Source of the DNA: Dyella_D sp052115385 | GTDB taxonomy: Bacteria > Pseudomonadota > Gammaproteobacteria > Xanthomonadales > Rhodanobacteraceae | Direction: 5' to 3' | Assembly: GCF_052115385.1 (NCBI RefSeq) | Contig: NZ_JBFRGP010000007.1 | Coordinates: 180,266-244,265, forward strand | DNA length: 64,000 nt | Part shown: positions 34,390 through 42,622 of the stretch, in pieces | Position numbering within the stretch: position 1 is the stretch's first letter | Layout: every line of letters begins with the position of its first letter | The notes under the pieces: generated by a model | Told to the model about the DNA's origin: nothing | The model's database searches: none | What the model saw: the letters and a program-made list of their open reading frames with translations, nothing else | Program-made: the position numbers and the translations under genes

Positions 34390-35601
34390 CTACCTGGCAG
34401 GTAATGAGCCTAGCGGCGGCGCCGACACTACGTCTGCCGTTTCCGCTGGACGGAAGCCGGCCCATTCCACGCGGTTGCGGCCGCGGTGCTTGGCGCGATA
34501 CAGCGCCGTGTCGGCGGCGGTGATCAAGCCGTTGAAGTCCATGCCGGTGCCCCCGGCCACGCCCACGCTGGTGGTGACGGGAATCCGCAGTTCGCCATGC
34601 ACCGCTGGCAAGGCGGCCACGCGCGAACGCACGTCCTCCGCCGCGACGATCGCCTGCGCGGCGTCGATGCCCGGCAGCACCAGCAGGAACTCCTCGCCGC
34701 CATAGCGCCCCAGCAAGGCACCCTCGGGCAGTTGCACCGCGTGCACGATCTTTACGAAATGGCGCAGCACGTCGTCGCCGGCAGCATGGCCCCAGCTGTC
34801 GTTGACGGCCTTGAAGCGGTCCAGGTCCAGCAGCAGCACCGATGAGGTGCGCCCCTGCGCGCGGCAGGCCTCGACCGCCGCGCGGCCGTCTTCGATCACC
34901 GCGTTGCGGTTGCGCAAGCCGGTGAGGCCGTCGGTGCGCGCCATGCTGCGCAGGTCCAGGGTGAGCCGTTCGGCCAGCATCAGGGTGAAGCCGGTGCTGA
35001 CCAGGAAGGTGCAGAAGATCGCAAACAGATAGTTGGCGGTGACCAGTTGGGTGGCCAGCAACACCTGCGAGGTGGTGGTCGGCGCCACCATCACGATCGA
35101 GCGCATGGCGTAGAACACCGCATCCGCCGCGAACACCAGCGCGGTGAACACGCAGCTCACGCGCAGGTCGCGCGGCGAACGGCGCAGCAACACCCAGATC
35201 ATCCACGCATCCCACACCACGCTCCTGGCGCCGAACGCCAGCGCTTCGACGCGCTGGCCCGGCGGCATCAGCAGGAACGCCACCTGCATGGCGAGGAAGG
35301 CGCCCGACAACAGCAAGGGCCAGCGCCAGCGCAGCGGATAGCGCACGTGCACGGCGATGCCCATCAGCATCGCCGCGTTGGCGATGGCGATCAGCACGTT
35401 GCCGACGATGGCGGAGAGGAAGGTCTCGCGTTCGTCCAGGCCCTGCGCCAGGCCGGCCAGGGTGATGATCCAGAACGCCGCCGCCCAGATCGGCAATGCG
35501 GGCAGCCCGCGCAGCACCAGGCCCAGCAGGGTGAAGCTGAGGGAAATGGTCGCCCCGACGGCGAGTCCGATGACGCCGAGCGTAAGAAGGTCCAGATGCA
35601 T
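34390..35601 (-). CDS. Membrane-bound diguanylate cyclase (GGDEF)
   Basis: 403-residue protein with seven or so N-terminal TM helices (to about residue 200) and a C-terminal GGDEF domain. The active-site motif is RYGGEEF near residue 315, with LDLDRFKAVNDSWGHAAGD before it. It should make cyclic-di-GMP at the membrane. The inhibitory I-site RxxD expected five residues before GGEEF is absent (PEGA), so product inhibition may be weak. No EAL domain. It stands alone. Confidence 0.93.
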   Translation of the reverse strand: MHLDLLTLGVIGLAVGATISLSFTLLGLVLRGLPALPIWAAAFWIITLAGLAQGLDERETFLSAIVGNVLIAIANAAMLMGIAVHVRYPLRWRWPLLLSGAFLAMQVAFLLMPPGQRVEALAFGARSVVWDAWMIWVLLRRSPRDLRVSCVFTALVFAADAVFYAMRSIVMVAPTTTSQVLLATQLVTANYLFAIFCTFLVSTGFTLMLAERLTLDLRSMARTDGLTGLRNRNAVIEDGRAAVEACRAQGRTSSVLLLDLDRFKAVNDSWGHAAGDDVLRHFVKIVHAVQLPEGALLGRYGGEEFLLVLPGIDAAQAIVAAEDVRSRVAALPAVHGELRIPVTTSVGVAGGTGMDFNGLITAADTALYRAKHRGRNRVEWAGFRPAETADVVSAPPLGSLPAR

Positions 35602-35684
35602 CGCCGCCCCCGCGCCGTAGCGGCGCCCCCGAAAGTGCAGACAGCCGCATTATTGCCCAGCTGAGGGATGGCGCGTGTGCAGGC

Positions 35685-36143
35685 TTACAGCAAGCGGGTC
35701 ATGAACACGCTGTTGGGGTCGTCGACGTAGTCGGCGAACGGCCCGCAACGGGCGAAGCCGAAGCTGGCGTAGAGCCGGCGCGCCGGTTCGAACGCCGCCA
35801 TCGAGCCGGTTTCCAGGCTGAGCCGGCGATAGGAGCGTGCGGCCGCCTCGTCCAGCAGATGACGCAGCATGGCCGCCGCCACGCCGCGGCGGCGCTGCGC
35901 GTTGGCAGTGCGCATGGATTTGATCTCGCCGTGGCCCGCATCCAGTTGCTTGAGCGCGCCGCAGCCCAGCAGTTCGCCGCCGTCCCAGACGGTCCAGAAG
36001 CTCAGTTCCGGCCGGCGCAGGCCGGCCAGGTCCAGGGCGTGGATGCTTTCCGGCGGCGAGTGGCGCGCCATGTCGCGCAGGTGTTCCTGCAGCAGGTCGA
36101 TGATGCGGGGGTCGGTAAGCTGGCGATCGAGGCGGATGTCCAT
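35685..36143 (-). CDS. GNAT-family N-acetyltransferase
   Basis: 152-residue acetyltransferase with the acetyl-CoA motif QRRRGVAAAML (Q/RxxGxG/A) near residue 85 and typical strands either side (GEIKSMRTA, LSLETGS, YASFGFARCGPF). It resembles the YsnE/PhnO-like branch. Substrate unknown. It lies 3 bases downstream of the AraC regulator gene on the same strand, so they form a transcription unit. Confidence 0.9.
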   Translation of the reverse strand: MDIRLDRQLTDPRIIDLLQEHLRDMARHSPPESIHALDLAGLRRPELSFWTVWDGGELLGCGALKQLDAGHGEIKSMRTANAQRRRGVAAAMLRHLLDEAAARSYRRLSLETGSMAAFEPARRLYASFGFARCGPFADYVDDPNSVFMTRLL

Positions 36144-36146
36144 GGC

Positions 36147-36944
36147 TCAGAGCTGCCGCGGCGTCACGCCGAGCAGCCGGCGCATCCAGCGCGCCATATG
36201 GCTCTGGTGGGCGAAGCCGGCCAGCAAGGCGACTTCGCTGGCCGGCAACGAGGCGGCGCACAACAGCTCGCGCGCCCGCTCCACCCGCCGCTGTACCACG
36301 TAGCGATGCAGCGACACGCCGTGGCGCGCCTTGAACGCGCGCTGCAGATAGGAGCGGCTGACGCCGGCCACCTCGGCGAGCCGGTCCAGCGAAAGCTCGC
36401 CATCCAGGTGCGCCTCGACGAAATCCGCCACCCGCCGCACCTGCGCCGCGGACAATGCGGCGGGCGCCACGGATGGCACGGCATGCGCATCCAGCAGGCG
36501 CACCGCCAGCGCGGTGCCCAGGCTGTCCAGGTAGAGGCGGCCGCTGGGGAAGCCGGCACGCACTTCGGCATCCATCGCGCACAACACGGCGCCCAGGCCT
36601 TCGTCACGCAACAGGTGGCGAGTCGCCAGAGAGGCGCGCGCGCCGCACTCGCGCACCTCTTCGGCAACGCGTTGCAGGAAGCTGGTGGGCAGGCGCACTT
36701 CCAGCGTCTTGCTGGGCGCATGCGCGTCGAAGCCGCCGATGCTGCGCGCGGGGGTCAGATCGATGTCGCCGCGCTGGCGCGCAAAGCGCTGGCCGGTTTC
36801 GCGGCATACGGTCCAGGTGTGTCTGCTCAGGTGGAAGCTGACGCGGTGTTCGGCGATCGCGGCCAGTTCCACATGGCCGACGGGGTTTTCGCGGCGCAGG
36901 GCGCGGATGCCGGCAGACGGCCAGGAAGCGGTTTCGGTGGACAT
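36147..36944 (-). CDS. AraC-family transcriptional regulator
   Basis: 265-residue regulator with an N-terminal cupin-like sensing region and a C-terminal double HTH of AraC type (about 170-265: SLDRLAEVAGVSRSYLQRAF, then AGFAHQSHMARWMRR). It is followed closely by the GNAT gene and divergent from an SDR-like gene 141 bases away, either of which may be its target. Confidence 0.9.
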   Translation of the reverse strand: MSTETASWPSAGIRALRRENPVGHVELAAIAEHRVSFHLSRHTWTVCRETGQRFARQRGDIDLTPARSIGGFDAHAPSKTLEVRLPTSFLQRVAEEVRECGARASLATRHLLRDEGLGAVLCAMDAEVRAGFPSGRLYLDSLGTALAVRLLDAHAVPSVAPAALSAAQVRRVADFVEAHLDGELSLDRLAEVAGVSRSYLQRAFKARHGVSLHRYVVQRRVERARELLCAASLPASEVALLAGFAHQSHMARWMRRLLGVTPRQL

Positions 36945-37085
36945 CGACGGACTCTACGCCCGCCGCGGCGGGTCCCGCCAGCGCCGGCGCCGAACGTGCG
37001 CAAACGCGACGCCGAACGTGCGCGACGCCAGCCCGCCGCCGGTTCTAAAAATGCGCTCCTTCCTGCCCATGCGAGACCGCAACTC

Positions 37086-38006
37086 ATGCCCTGCTCCCAC
37101 CTGATCGTCGGCGCCGGCCCTACCGGCACGCATACGGCGCTGCTGCTGGCCGAAGCCGGCGACAGCGTCACCCTGGCCACTCGCCGCGGTAACGGTCCGC
37201 TGCATCCGAACATCGCCCGCGTGGCGCTGGACGCTACCGACGGCGAGGCGCTGGCCCGACTCGTCACCGGCCATGCCACTCTGTTCAATTGCGCGATGCC
37301 ACGCTACGACCGCTGGCCGCAGGACTTCCCGCCGATCGCGGCAGCCATGCTGCACGCGGCACGGCAGGCCGGCGCCGCGCTGGTGATGCTCGGCAACGCG
37401 TACGGCTATGGCGAGGCAGCTGGCCCGCTGACCGAAGATCTGCCGATGGCCCCGCACACCGCGAAAGGCCGCGTGCGCGCCGCGATGTGGCAGGACGCGC
37501 TGGCCAGCGGCGTGCGCGTCGCCGAAGTGCGCGCCAGCGATTATCTTGGCCATCACGCCAGCTCGCTTTACACCTTGATGACCTTGCCCGCCTTGCTGCG
37601 CGGCGAACGCGCCGTCTATGCCGGCGACCTGGATGCACCGCACAGCTGGAGCTTCACCCGTGACGTGGCGGCAACACTGGTGGCGGCAGCGCGCGACGAG
37701 CGCTCCTGGGGGCGCGCCTGGCATGTACCGTCGCACGATCTGTCGGCACGCGAACTCTCGCAGCATTTCGCCGCCGCGGCCGGCCTGCCCGCGCCGGTGC
37801 TGGAACGCATGCCGCTGGCGGCGTTGCGCACGCTGGGTGAAACGGACTCGATCCTGGCCGAAGTGGTCGAGATGGCTTACCTCTACGAGCAACCCCTGCG
37901 CCTGGATGCGCAGGCGACGCGCGCCATGCTGGGCATCGCCGCCAGCCCGCTCGAACAGGTGCTTGCCGACACCTTGGCGCCAACCACAACCGCGGACGCG
38001 GCTTGA
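37086..38006 (+). CDS. NAD-dependent epimerase/dehydratase-like (atypical SDR) protein
   Basis: 306-residue Rossmann-fold protein with N-terminal VGAGPTGTHTALLLAEAGD, the NAD(P)-binding glycine motif. A YGYGEAAGPLTED-type segment is near the normal SDR active-site region. The usual YxxxK is not obvious, so it is an atypical SDR. It is divergent from the AraC regulator. The stop overlaps the frame of the following amidase. Substrate unknown. Confidence 0.8.
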   Translation: MPCSHLIVGAGPTGTHTALLLAEAGDSVTLATRRGNGPLHPNIARVALDATDGEALARLVTGHATLFNCAMPRYDRWPQDFPPIAAAMLHAARQAGAALVMLGNAYGYGEAAGPLTEDLPMAPHTAKGRVRAAMWQDALASGVRVAEVRASDYLGHHASSLYTLMTLPALLRGERAVYAGDLDAPHSWSFTRDVAATLVAAARDERSWGRAWHVPSHDLSARELSQHFAAAAGLPAPVLERMPLAALRTLGETDSILAEVVEMAYLYEQPLRLDAQATRAMLGIAASPLEQVLADTLAPTTTADAA

Positions 38007-38053
38007 CGCCATCGAGATGCTGCGGCAGCTTGCGAACGGTTTTCCTGCCGCGA

Positions 38054-38830
38054 GTGACCGCCTTGTCCCGCTCCGCTTGCGCTTCCCTGTTCCGCGCCAC
38101 ACGCCGCGGCCTGCTGGTGCTCCCGCTGGCCTGGCTGGCCGCCTGCGCGCCGCTGCCGGCGCGCAACCCGCTGGCGACCTGGGTGCCCTCGCCCAATCAC
38201 GATATTCGCCGGCCGGTGGTGATCGTGCTGCACTTCACCGACCAGCACTCGGTGCGCGAAAGCCTGGACACCCTGCGCACCGCCAACAGCGGCGGGCCGG
38301 TGAGCGCGCATTATCTGATCGGGGCGGATGGCGGCATCTACCAGCTGGTGGCGGACGAGCAGCGCGCCTGGCACGCCGGGCCGGGGCGCTGGGGCACCAT
38401 CACCGACCTCAATTCGGCTTCGATCGGCATCGAGCTGGACAACGACGGCCACTCGCCATTCGCACCGGCGCAGATCGACAGCCTGCTGCGCCTGCTGGCG
38501 GACCTCACCACGCGCCTGCGCATTCCGCGCACGCAGATCATCGGCCATGAAGACCTCGCGCCCGGGCGCAAGGACGATCCCGGCCCGCTGTTTCCGTGGA
38601 ACCGCCTGGCCGCCGCGGGCTATGGGCTGTGGCCGCAGGGGCCGCTGGTGGATCCGCCGGAGGGCTTCGATCCGTGGATGGCGCTGGGCTTGATCGGCTA
38701 TGCGCTGGACAACCGGCCGGCGGCGCTGCGTTCGTTCCATCACCATTTCCGCGGGATGGATGGCGACACGCTCGATGGCGACGATCTGCGAGTGCTGTAC
38801 GCGCTGTCGAAGCAGCTGGGCGCGCTGTAG
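38054..38830 (+). CDS. N-acetylmuramoyl-L-alanine amidase (AmpD-like), lipoprotein
   Basis: 258-residue amidase_2 protein with a lipobox (LAWLAAC near residue 31). Zinc and catalytic motifs are VIVLHFT, VSAHYLIG, AWHAG and GHEDLAPGRKDDPGP. The layout is that of periplasmic AmpDh-type amidases cutting the lactyl-peptide bond in peptidoglycan. The start is uncertain: GTG 38054 gives a sensible leader; TTG 38003 would overlap the preceding stop. A family A repeat begins at the stop. Confidence 0.87.
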   Translation: MTALSRSACASLFRATRRGLLVLPLAWLAACAPLPARNPLATWVPSPNHDIRRPVVIVLHFTDQHSVRESLDTLRTANSGGPVSAHYLIGADGGIYQLVADEQRAWHAGPGRWGTITDLNSASIGIELDNDGHSPFAPAQIDSLLRLLADLTTRLRIPRTQIIGHEDLAPGRKDDPGPLFPWNRLAAAGYGLWPQGPLVDPPEGFDPWMALGLIGYALDNRPAALRSFHHHFRGMDGDTLDGDDLRVLYALSKQLGAL

Positions 38831-38921
38831 GTTGGGGTGAGCCGCAGGCGAACCCCAACATTGCGTAGCGCACGAAGGTGGTGAACGTTGGGGTTCGCCT
38901 GCGGCTCACCCCAACCTACGT
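38826..38921. repeat. Dispersed palindromic repeat, family A, copy 8
   Basis: Full copy with CCGCAGG on both arms. Its first base pairs supply the TAG stop of the amidase gene (CTGTAGGTTGGGG), and its other edge touches the OsmC gene end. Confidence 0.9.
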
Positions 38922-39322
38922 CAACCGCCGCGTTCGCTGCTGATCTGCGCGCCTTCGCGCAGCGCCTTGGTCACCGGCGTGTTGGCCACGATTTCCAGCA
39001 GGCGGTTCCACTGCTCATCGCTCAGCGGCTGGTCCGAATGCAGCACGCGCTGGATATGCAGCTTGCCTTCCTCGTCGCGCGTCAGGCTCAGCTCCGCGCG
39101 GAATTCGCCCAGATTCCAGCCCTTGCGCTGGGCATACATGCGCAGCGTGATCGCCGTGCAGGCGGCCAGCGCGGACAGATACAGATCGAACGGCGCGGGC
39201 GCCGCGCCCTGCCCGCCCAGCGCCTTGGGCTCGTCGGTGTCCAGCGCGTGATGGCCGGCCTGGATGTGGTGCAGGTAATCGGTGTCGGTGGAGACGATGG
39301 AGGCGGAGGCGACGTGGCTCAT
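38921..39322 (-). CDS. OsmC/YhfA-family protein
   Basis: 133-residue OsmC-fold protein with SALAACTAITLRMYAQRKG carrying the first conserved Cys. The second family Cys (normally xxCPVxKxL) is replaced here by VANTPVTKAL, so the two-Cys peroxidase reaction is unlikely. AAGGA supports the ATG at 39322. It is last of the minus-strand murL-murD2 run, 14 bases after murD2. Confidence 0.85.
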   Translation of the reverse strand: MSHVASASIVSTDTDYLHHIQAGHHALDTDEPKALGGQGAAPAPFDLYLSALAACTAITLRMYAQRKGWNLGEFRAELSLTRDEEGKLHIQRVLHSDQPLSDEQWNRLLEIVANTPVTKALREGAQISSERGG

Positions 39323-39336
39323 GGGGATTCCTTCGC

Positions 39337-40695
39337 TCAGGCGATGCCGAGCCCGGCAATGCCGGTGATCGTGCGGCCATCGAACCCGGCGAGATCGGCG
39401 AAATGCCGGCCGCGTTCGGCGTAGTCGTGGAACTGGTCGAAGCTGGGCGCGCCGGGGGAAAGCAGGATGCAACCGCCGGTGGGCGTCAGCCTGCGCGCTT
39501 CGTCCACCGCTGCATCGAGCTTGGCCACTTCAAGCAGCGTGGTCGCCACCTGTGCTTCGCGCAGCGCAGCGGCGACGCGTGGACCGTTGGCGCCGCTGCA
39601 CACGATGGCGTGCGGCGGATGCGCCAGCGCGGCGGCGACGAAATCCGACCAGTCCAGGCCGCGGTCGTGGCCACCGGCCAGCACGGTCACTGCGCGGCCC
39701 TGCAGGCTTTCCAGCGCGGCCAGCGTGGCTTGCGGCGTGGTGCTGATCGAATCGTTGATCCAGACGATGCCGTCGCGCTCGCCCAGCGGCTGCAGGCGAT
39801 GCGGCAGCGGCACGAAGCTGGCGAGCGCGGGCGCGGCGGCGACCGCGTCGTAGCCCATCGCCTCCAGCGCGGCGAGCGCGGCGCAGGCGTTGAGCGCGTT
39901 GTGCGCGCCGGGAGCGGCGAGGCGCTTTGCTTCGAAGATGTTGTCGTCGCCGCGGCGGATAAAGCCGTTCGCGACGTGCCAACCGTGCGCTTCACCAAAC
40001 AGCAGGCGTGCGGGATGGGCGGCGGTCTTGTCCAGCAGCGACGGCTGCAGCGCGTTCACCAGCAGGTGCTGCGAGACGTCGGCGAGCTTGAGCTTGTCGG
40101 CCACATAGCGTTCGCGCGAGCCGTGCCAGTCGAGATGCTCCTCGTACAGGCTGGTGATCACGCCCAGCGCCAGCGGGCCGGCTTCGCCGGTCTGGAAGCT
40201 GGACAGCTCGATCGCCCACAGCTCGGCGGATTGGCCGAGCAGTTCCAGCAGCGGCATGCCGATATTGCCGGCCAGCGCGGTGCGCACGCCGAGCGCGCGC
40301 GCCAGGTGCGCGAGCAAGGCGGTGGTGGTGCTCTTGCCCTTGGTGCCGGTGACGGCGACGACCTTGGCTTGCGGGTTTTCGCCGAACCACAGCGCGGTGC
40401 CGGAGGTGACGTGCAGGCCCGCTTCTTTCGCCGCGAGCAGCGCGGGCTTGTAGGCGGAGACGCCGGGCGACTTCACCACGATGTCGAACGCGGCGAGGTC
40501 GATCGCATCCGGCTCGCGGCCGTGCACGTGGAGCGCGGCATCGAAAGCCTGCGCGGCAGCTACTTCCGCCTCGCTGCAGAACAGCGTCAGCGGCAGTTCC
40601 GGCAAGCGTTGGCGCAAGGCCGCGATGGCGGCGCGCCCCTCGCGGCCGAAGCCCCAGATGGCGACGCGCTTGCCGGCCAGCTCAGCGATGCGCAT
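39337..40695 (-). CDS. murD2: UDP-N-acetylmuramoyl-L-alanine--L-glutamate ligase (MurD2)
   Basis: 452-residue Mur ligase. The N-terminal Rossmann-type segment (VAIWGFGREGRAA) is followed by the ATP loop VTGTKGKSTTT near residue 115, AIELSSFQTG, and a C-terminal domain with WINDSISTTPQATLAAL. It sits 9 bases after murL. In Xanthomonas, MurD2 adds L-Glu (not D-Glu) to UDP-MurNAc-L-Ala and MurL then epimerises it. The pairing with murL is the main reason for calling MurD2 rather than MurD. Confidence 0.92.
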   Translation of the reverse strand: MRIAELAGKRVAIWGFGREGRAAIAALRQRLPELPLTLFCSEAEVAAAQAFDAALHVHGREPDAIDLAAFDIVVKSPGVSAYKPALLAAKEAGLHVTSGTALWFGENPQAKVVAVTGTKGKSTTTALLAHLARALGVRTALAGNIGMPLLELLGQSAELWAIELSSFQTGEAGPLALGVITSLYEEHLDWHGSRERYVADKLKLADVSQHLLVNALQPSLLDKTAAHPARLLFGEAHGWHVANGFIRRGDDNIFEAKRLAAPGAHNALNACAALAALEAMGYDAVAAAPALASFVPLPHRLQPLGERDGIVWINDSISTTPQATLAALESLQGRAVTVLAGGHDRGLDWSDFVAAALAHPPHAIVCSGANGPRVAAALREAQVATTLLEVAKLDAAVDEARRLTPTGGCILLSPGAPSFDQFHDYAERGRHFADLAGFDGRTITGIAGLGIA

Positions 40696-40704
40696 GCGGG
40701 CCGC

Positions 40705-42048
40705 TCAGGCGAAGAAGTCGAGCGCGCCGCGCAGGCGCGCGGGGATGCGCTGCTCGGGCGAAGCCTGCAGCCACGGCTCCAGCGCCAGTTCGGCGACGTC
40801 GAGCTGCGGCAGGATCTCGCTGCGGAAGCGCGCGACCAGCGCGTCTTCCTGCCACTCCGGCCGCTGGCCCAGCGCATACATCGCGGCGCGCGCCTCGGCG
40901 CCTTCGCCCACGCATTCGAACGGCTTGTGGTCCTGGTATTCGAGCAGCGCGTCGAAGCCGGCGGCCTGGCTATCGTCGTCCAGCAGGTTGCGGCCGAAGA
41001 TCTGCAACAGGCGTGGCTTGGGCAGGAACGGCGCCAGCGCGAGGAACACGAAATGGCATTTCGGACACTGCCCGCACCAGCGATCCGCCGGCTTGGGGCC
41101 GAGGATGCGGAAATTGCGGTTGCAGCTGGAGAACACGTCGAAGTACGGCGTGAGTTTGGCGAACGCGCGCGTCACCGCCAGTTCCGAGTACGGGCGCAGC
41201 AGCGAGAAGTAATCCAGGTCCGCGGCGACCTGGGCATGCAGCCAGTCGCCAAGCAGCTGCTCGAAGGCGTAGCCCTTGCTCCACTGGTGATTGACCTGCT
41301 GGCCTTCGTATTCGAGCGTGGCGGCCGAAGCCGAGCGCTCGTTGGCGAAGGCGATGCTGTCGTGCCCGTAGAGGATCGCGGCCAGGGCCAGGATCGCCGA
41401 GTTCACCGCGGTCACCGGGATATGCCCGTTCCACGCGCCCAGCCGATTGAGATCGAACAGCTGCGGCGCCAGCTCGCGCTGGATGTTGAGCGTGGGCAGG
41501 CCGGTACGCGCCGCGCAGGCGGCGATCAGTTCCGAATTGCCCACCCACACCGCGGTGGCTTCGCCGCCGACGGACTTGATCGCTTCCACCGCGACCAGCG
41601 AATCCTTGCCACCACCGATCGGCACCAGCGTGCGTTTGGGCAGGTTGAGCGCGGGAGCCGGCGCCTGTGCAGCGCCGCCGCGCGGGAAGGCGATGCGACC
41701 GCGCAGGTCCAGTCCGTTGCGGTAGGCGAATTCGGCCAGCCCATGCAGGTACAGCGCATCGAGCAGGTCGGCGGTGGCGTCGTCCAGCGGACCTTCCGCC
41801 ACGTCGATGCGCGGCGGCACGCCGGCCTTGTAGTAGCTGACACCAGCGACCAGGTGCAGCAGCTGCAGCGCGCGCGCGAAGGCAGCGGCATGCGCGGGCG
41901 GCACGGCAGGGGCATGCGGGAAACGCACGCGCTCGACCAGCTCCTCGCCATTGTCGAAGGCATAAGCCAGCTCGGCCACGCCGTCGGCGTAGCTGCAGCG
42001 GACGAAGCGGAAGACCTGGGTGAGGCGGGGTTGGATGGGGGTGGTCAC
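40705..42048 (-). CDS. murL: UDP-MurNAc-L-alanyl-L-glutamate epimerase (MurL)
   Basis: 447-residue MurL. It has a P-loop-like ATP site IGGGKDSL at about 144-151, an internal segment with NERSASAATLEYEG, and WCGQCPKCHF near 325, which looks like a metal or thiol cluster. MurL converts the L-Glu of UDP-MurNAc-L-Ala-L-Glu to D-Glu, replacing the glutamate racemase route. The start is GTG, overlapping the DUF559 stop by three bases (GTGA). murD2 follows at once. The gene was probably once directly behind the lysine-fusion gene before the DUF559 element came in. Confidence 0.93.
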   Translation of the reverse strand: MTTPIQPRLTQVFRFVRCSYADGVAELAYAFDNGEELVERVRFPHAPAVPPAHAAAFARALQLLHLVAGVSYYKAGVPPRIDVAEGPLDDATADLLDALYLHGLAEFAYRNGLDLRGRIAFPRGGAAQAPAPALNLPKRTLVPIGGGKDSLVAVEAIKSVGGEATAVWVGNSELIAACAARTGLPTLNIQRELAPQLFDLNRLGAWNGHIPVTAVNSAILALAAILYGHDSIAFANERSASAATLEYEGQQVNHQWSKGYAFEQLLGDWLHAQVAADLDYFSLLRPYSELAVTRAFAKLTPYFDVFSSCNRNFRILGPKPADRWCGQCPKCHFVFLALAPFLPKPRLLQIFGRNLLDDDSQAAGFDALLEYQDHKPFECVGEGAEARAAMYALGQRPEWQEDALVARFRSEILPQLDVAELALEPWLQASPEQRIPARLRGALDFFA

Positions 42049-42524
42049 GTTTGGGTGGCTCCGTTGGTCACCTTGCCGGCCAGCACGGGCGGCGAGGTGG
42101 CTGAATTCTCTTGGTGCATCGACGCATAAGGCTTGTCGCTAGCTGCCCCCTCTCCCCTCCGGGGAGAGGGCTGGGGTGAGGGGCCGGGGCTTGCGAAAGC
42201 CTCCATTAGAACCTCAAGCACCCCTTCCAGGTTGGCCAGAACATCATTGTTCCAGAAACGCAGGACGCGGTAGCCCATGGCTTGCAGTTCCCGTGTCCGG
42301 CGCTCGTCGTACACCACCTGCTCCGCATGCTGACCGCCATCGAGCTCGACGATCAGCCAGGCGTCCGTGCAAACGAAATCGACGATGTAGCTGCCGATCT
42401 GGTGTTGTCGCCGGAATTTCCATCCTTGCAGGTGTCTGGCTCGAAGGTGGCGCCAGAGCAATTGCTCGGCGTCGGTTTGTTTCTGGCGAAGATCACGTGC
42501 TCTGTCTGTGTTTAAGCGCTTCAT
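42045..42524 (-). CDS. DUF559 PD-(D/E)XK-type endonuclease-like protein
   Basis: 159-residue protein. The first 110 residues are a clear DUF559 domain (RQKQTDAEQLLWRHLRARHL, SYIVDFVC, LIVELDGGQH, RVLRFWNNDVL), related to Vsr-type nucleases; the D, E and D/H positions of the nuclease core are kept. The tail (SPGPSPQPSPRRGEG...) is coded by a copy of the dispersed family B repeat, and another inverted copy lies just before the gene. The stop overlaps the murL start. It is likely an inserted gene. What it cuts is unknown. Confidence 0.85.
   Translation of the reverse strand: MKRLNTDRARDLRQKQTDAEQLLWRHLRARHLQGWKFRRQHQIGSYIVDFVCTDAWLIVELDGGQHAEQVVYDERRTRELQAMGYRVLRFWNNDVLANLEGVLEVLMEAFASPGPSPQPSPRRGEGAASDKPYASMHQENSATSPPVLAGKVTNGATQT
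42146..42194. repeat. Family B repeat, left inverted copy flanking DUF559
   Basis: CCTCTCCCCTCCGGGGAGAG, then GGCTGGGGTGAGGGGCCGGG. It is about 94% identical to the reverse complement of 42553-42600 and codes for the proline-rich tail of the DUF559 protein. Confidence 0.85.
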
Positions 42525-42552
42525 CCTTGAACGCTCTGTCGGTGAGGTTGTG

Positions 42553-42600
42553 GCGAGCCCCGGCCCCTCACCCCGCCCTCTCCCCGGAGGGGAGAGGGAG
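42553..42600. repeat. Family B repeat, right inverted copy flanking DUF559
   Basis: GGCGAGCCCCGGCCCCTCAC, then CCCTCTCCCCGGAGGGGAGA. Inverted relative to 42146-42194, with about three differences including one missing base. It lies 28 bases before the DUF559 ATG. Confidence 0.85.
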
Positions 42601-42622
42601 AAGTGAAGTACTGAGGTATGTA

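Larger units (their letters stand above)
42146..42600 (-). mobile_element. Putative DUF559 element: nuclease gene between about 48-bp inverted repeats
   Basis: About 455 bases: DUF559 gene plus near-perfect inverted ends, sitting between the lysine-fusion and murL genes of a co-directional block. No target-site duplication is evident by eye. I propose a mobile unit because the ends match the dispersed family B; proof is lacking. Confidence 0.45.
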
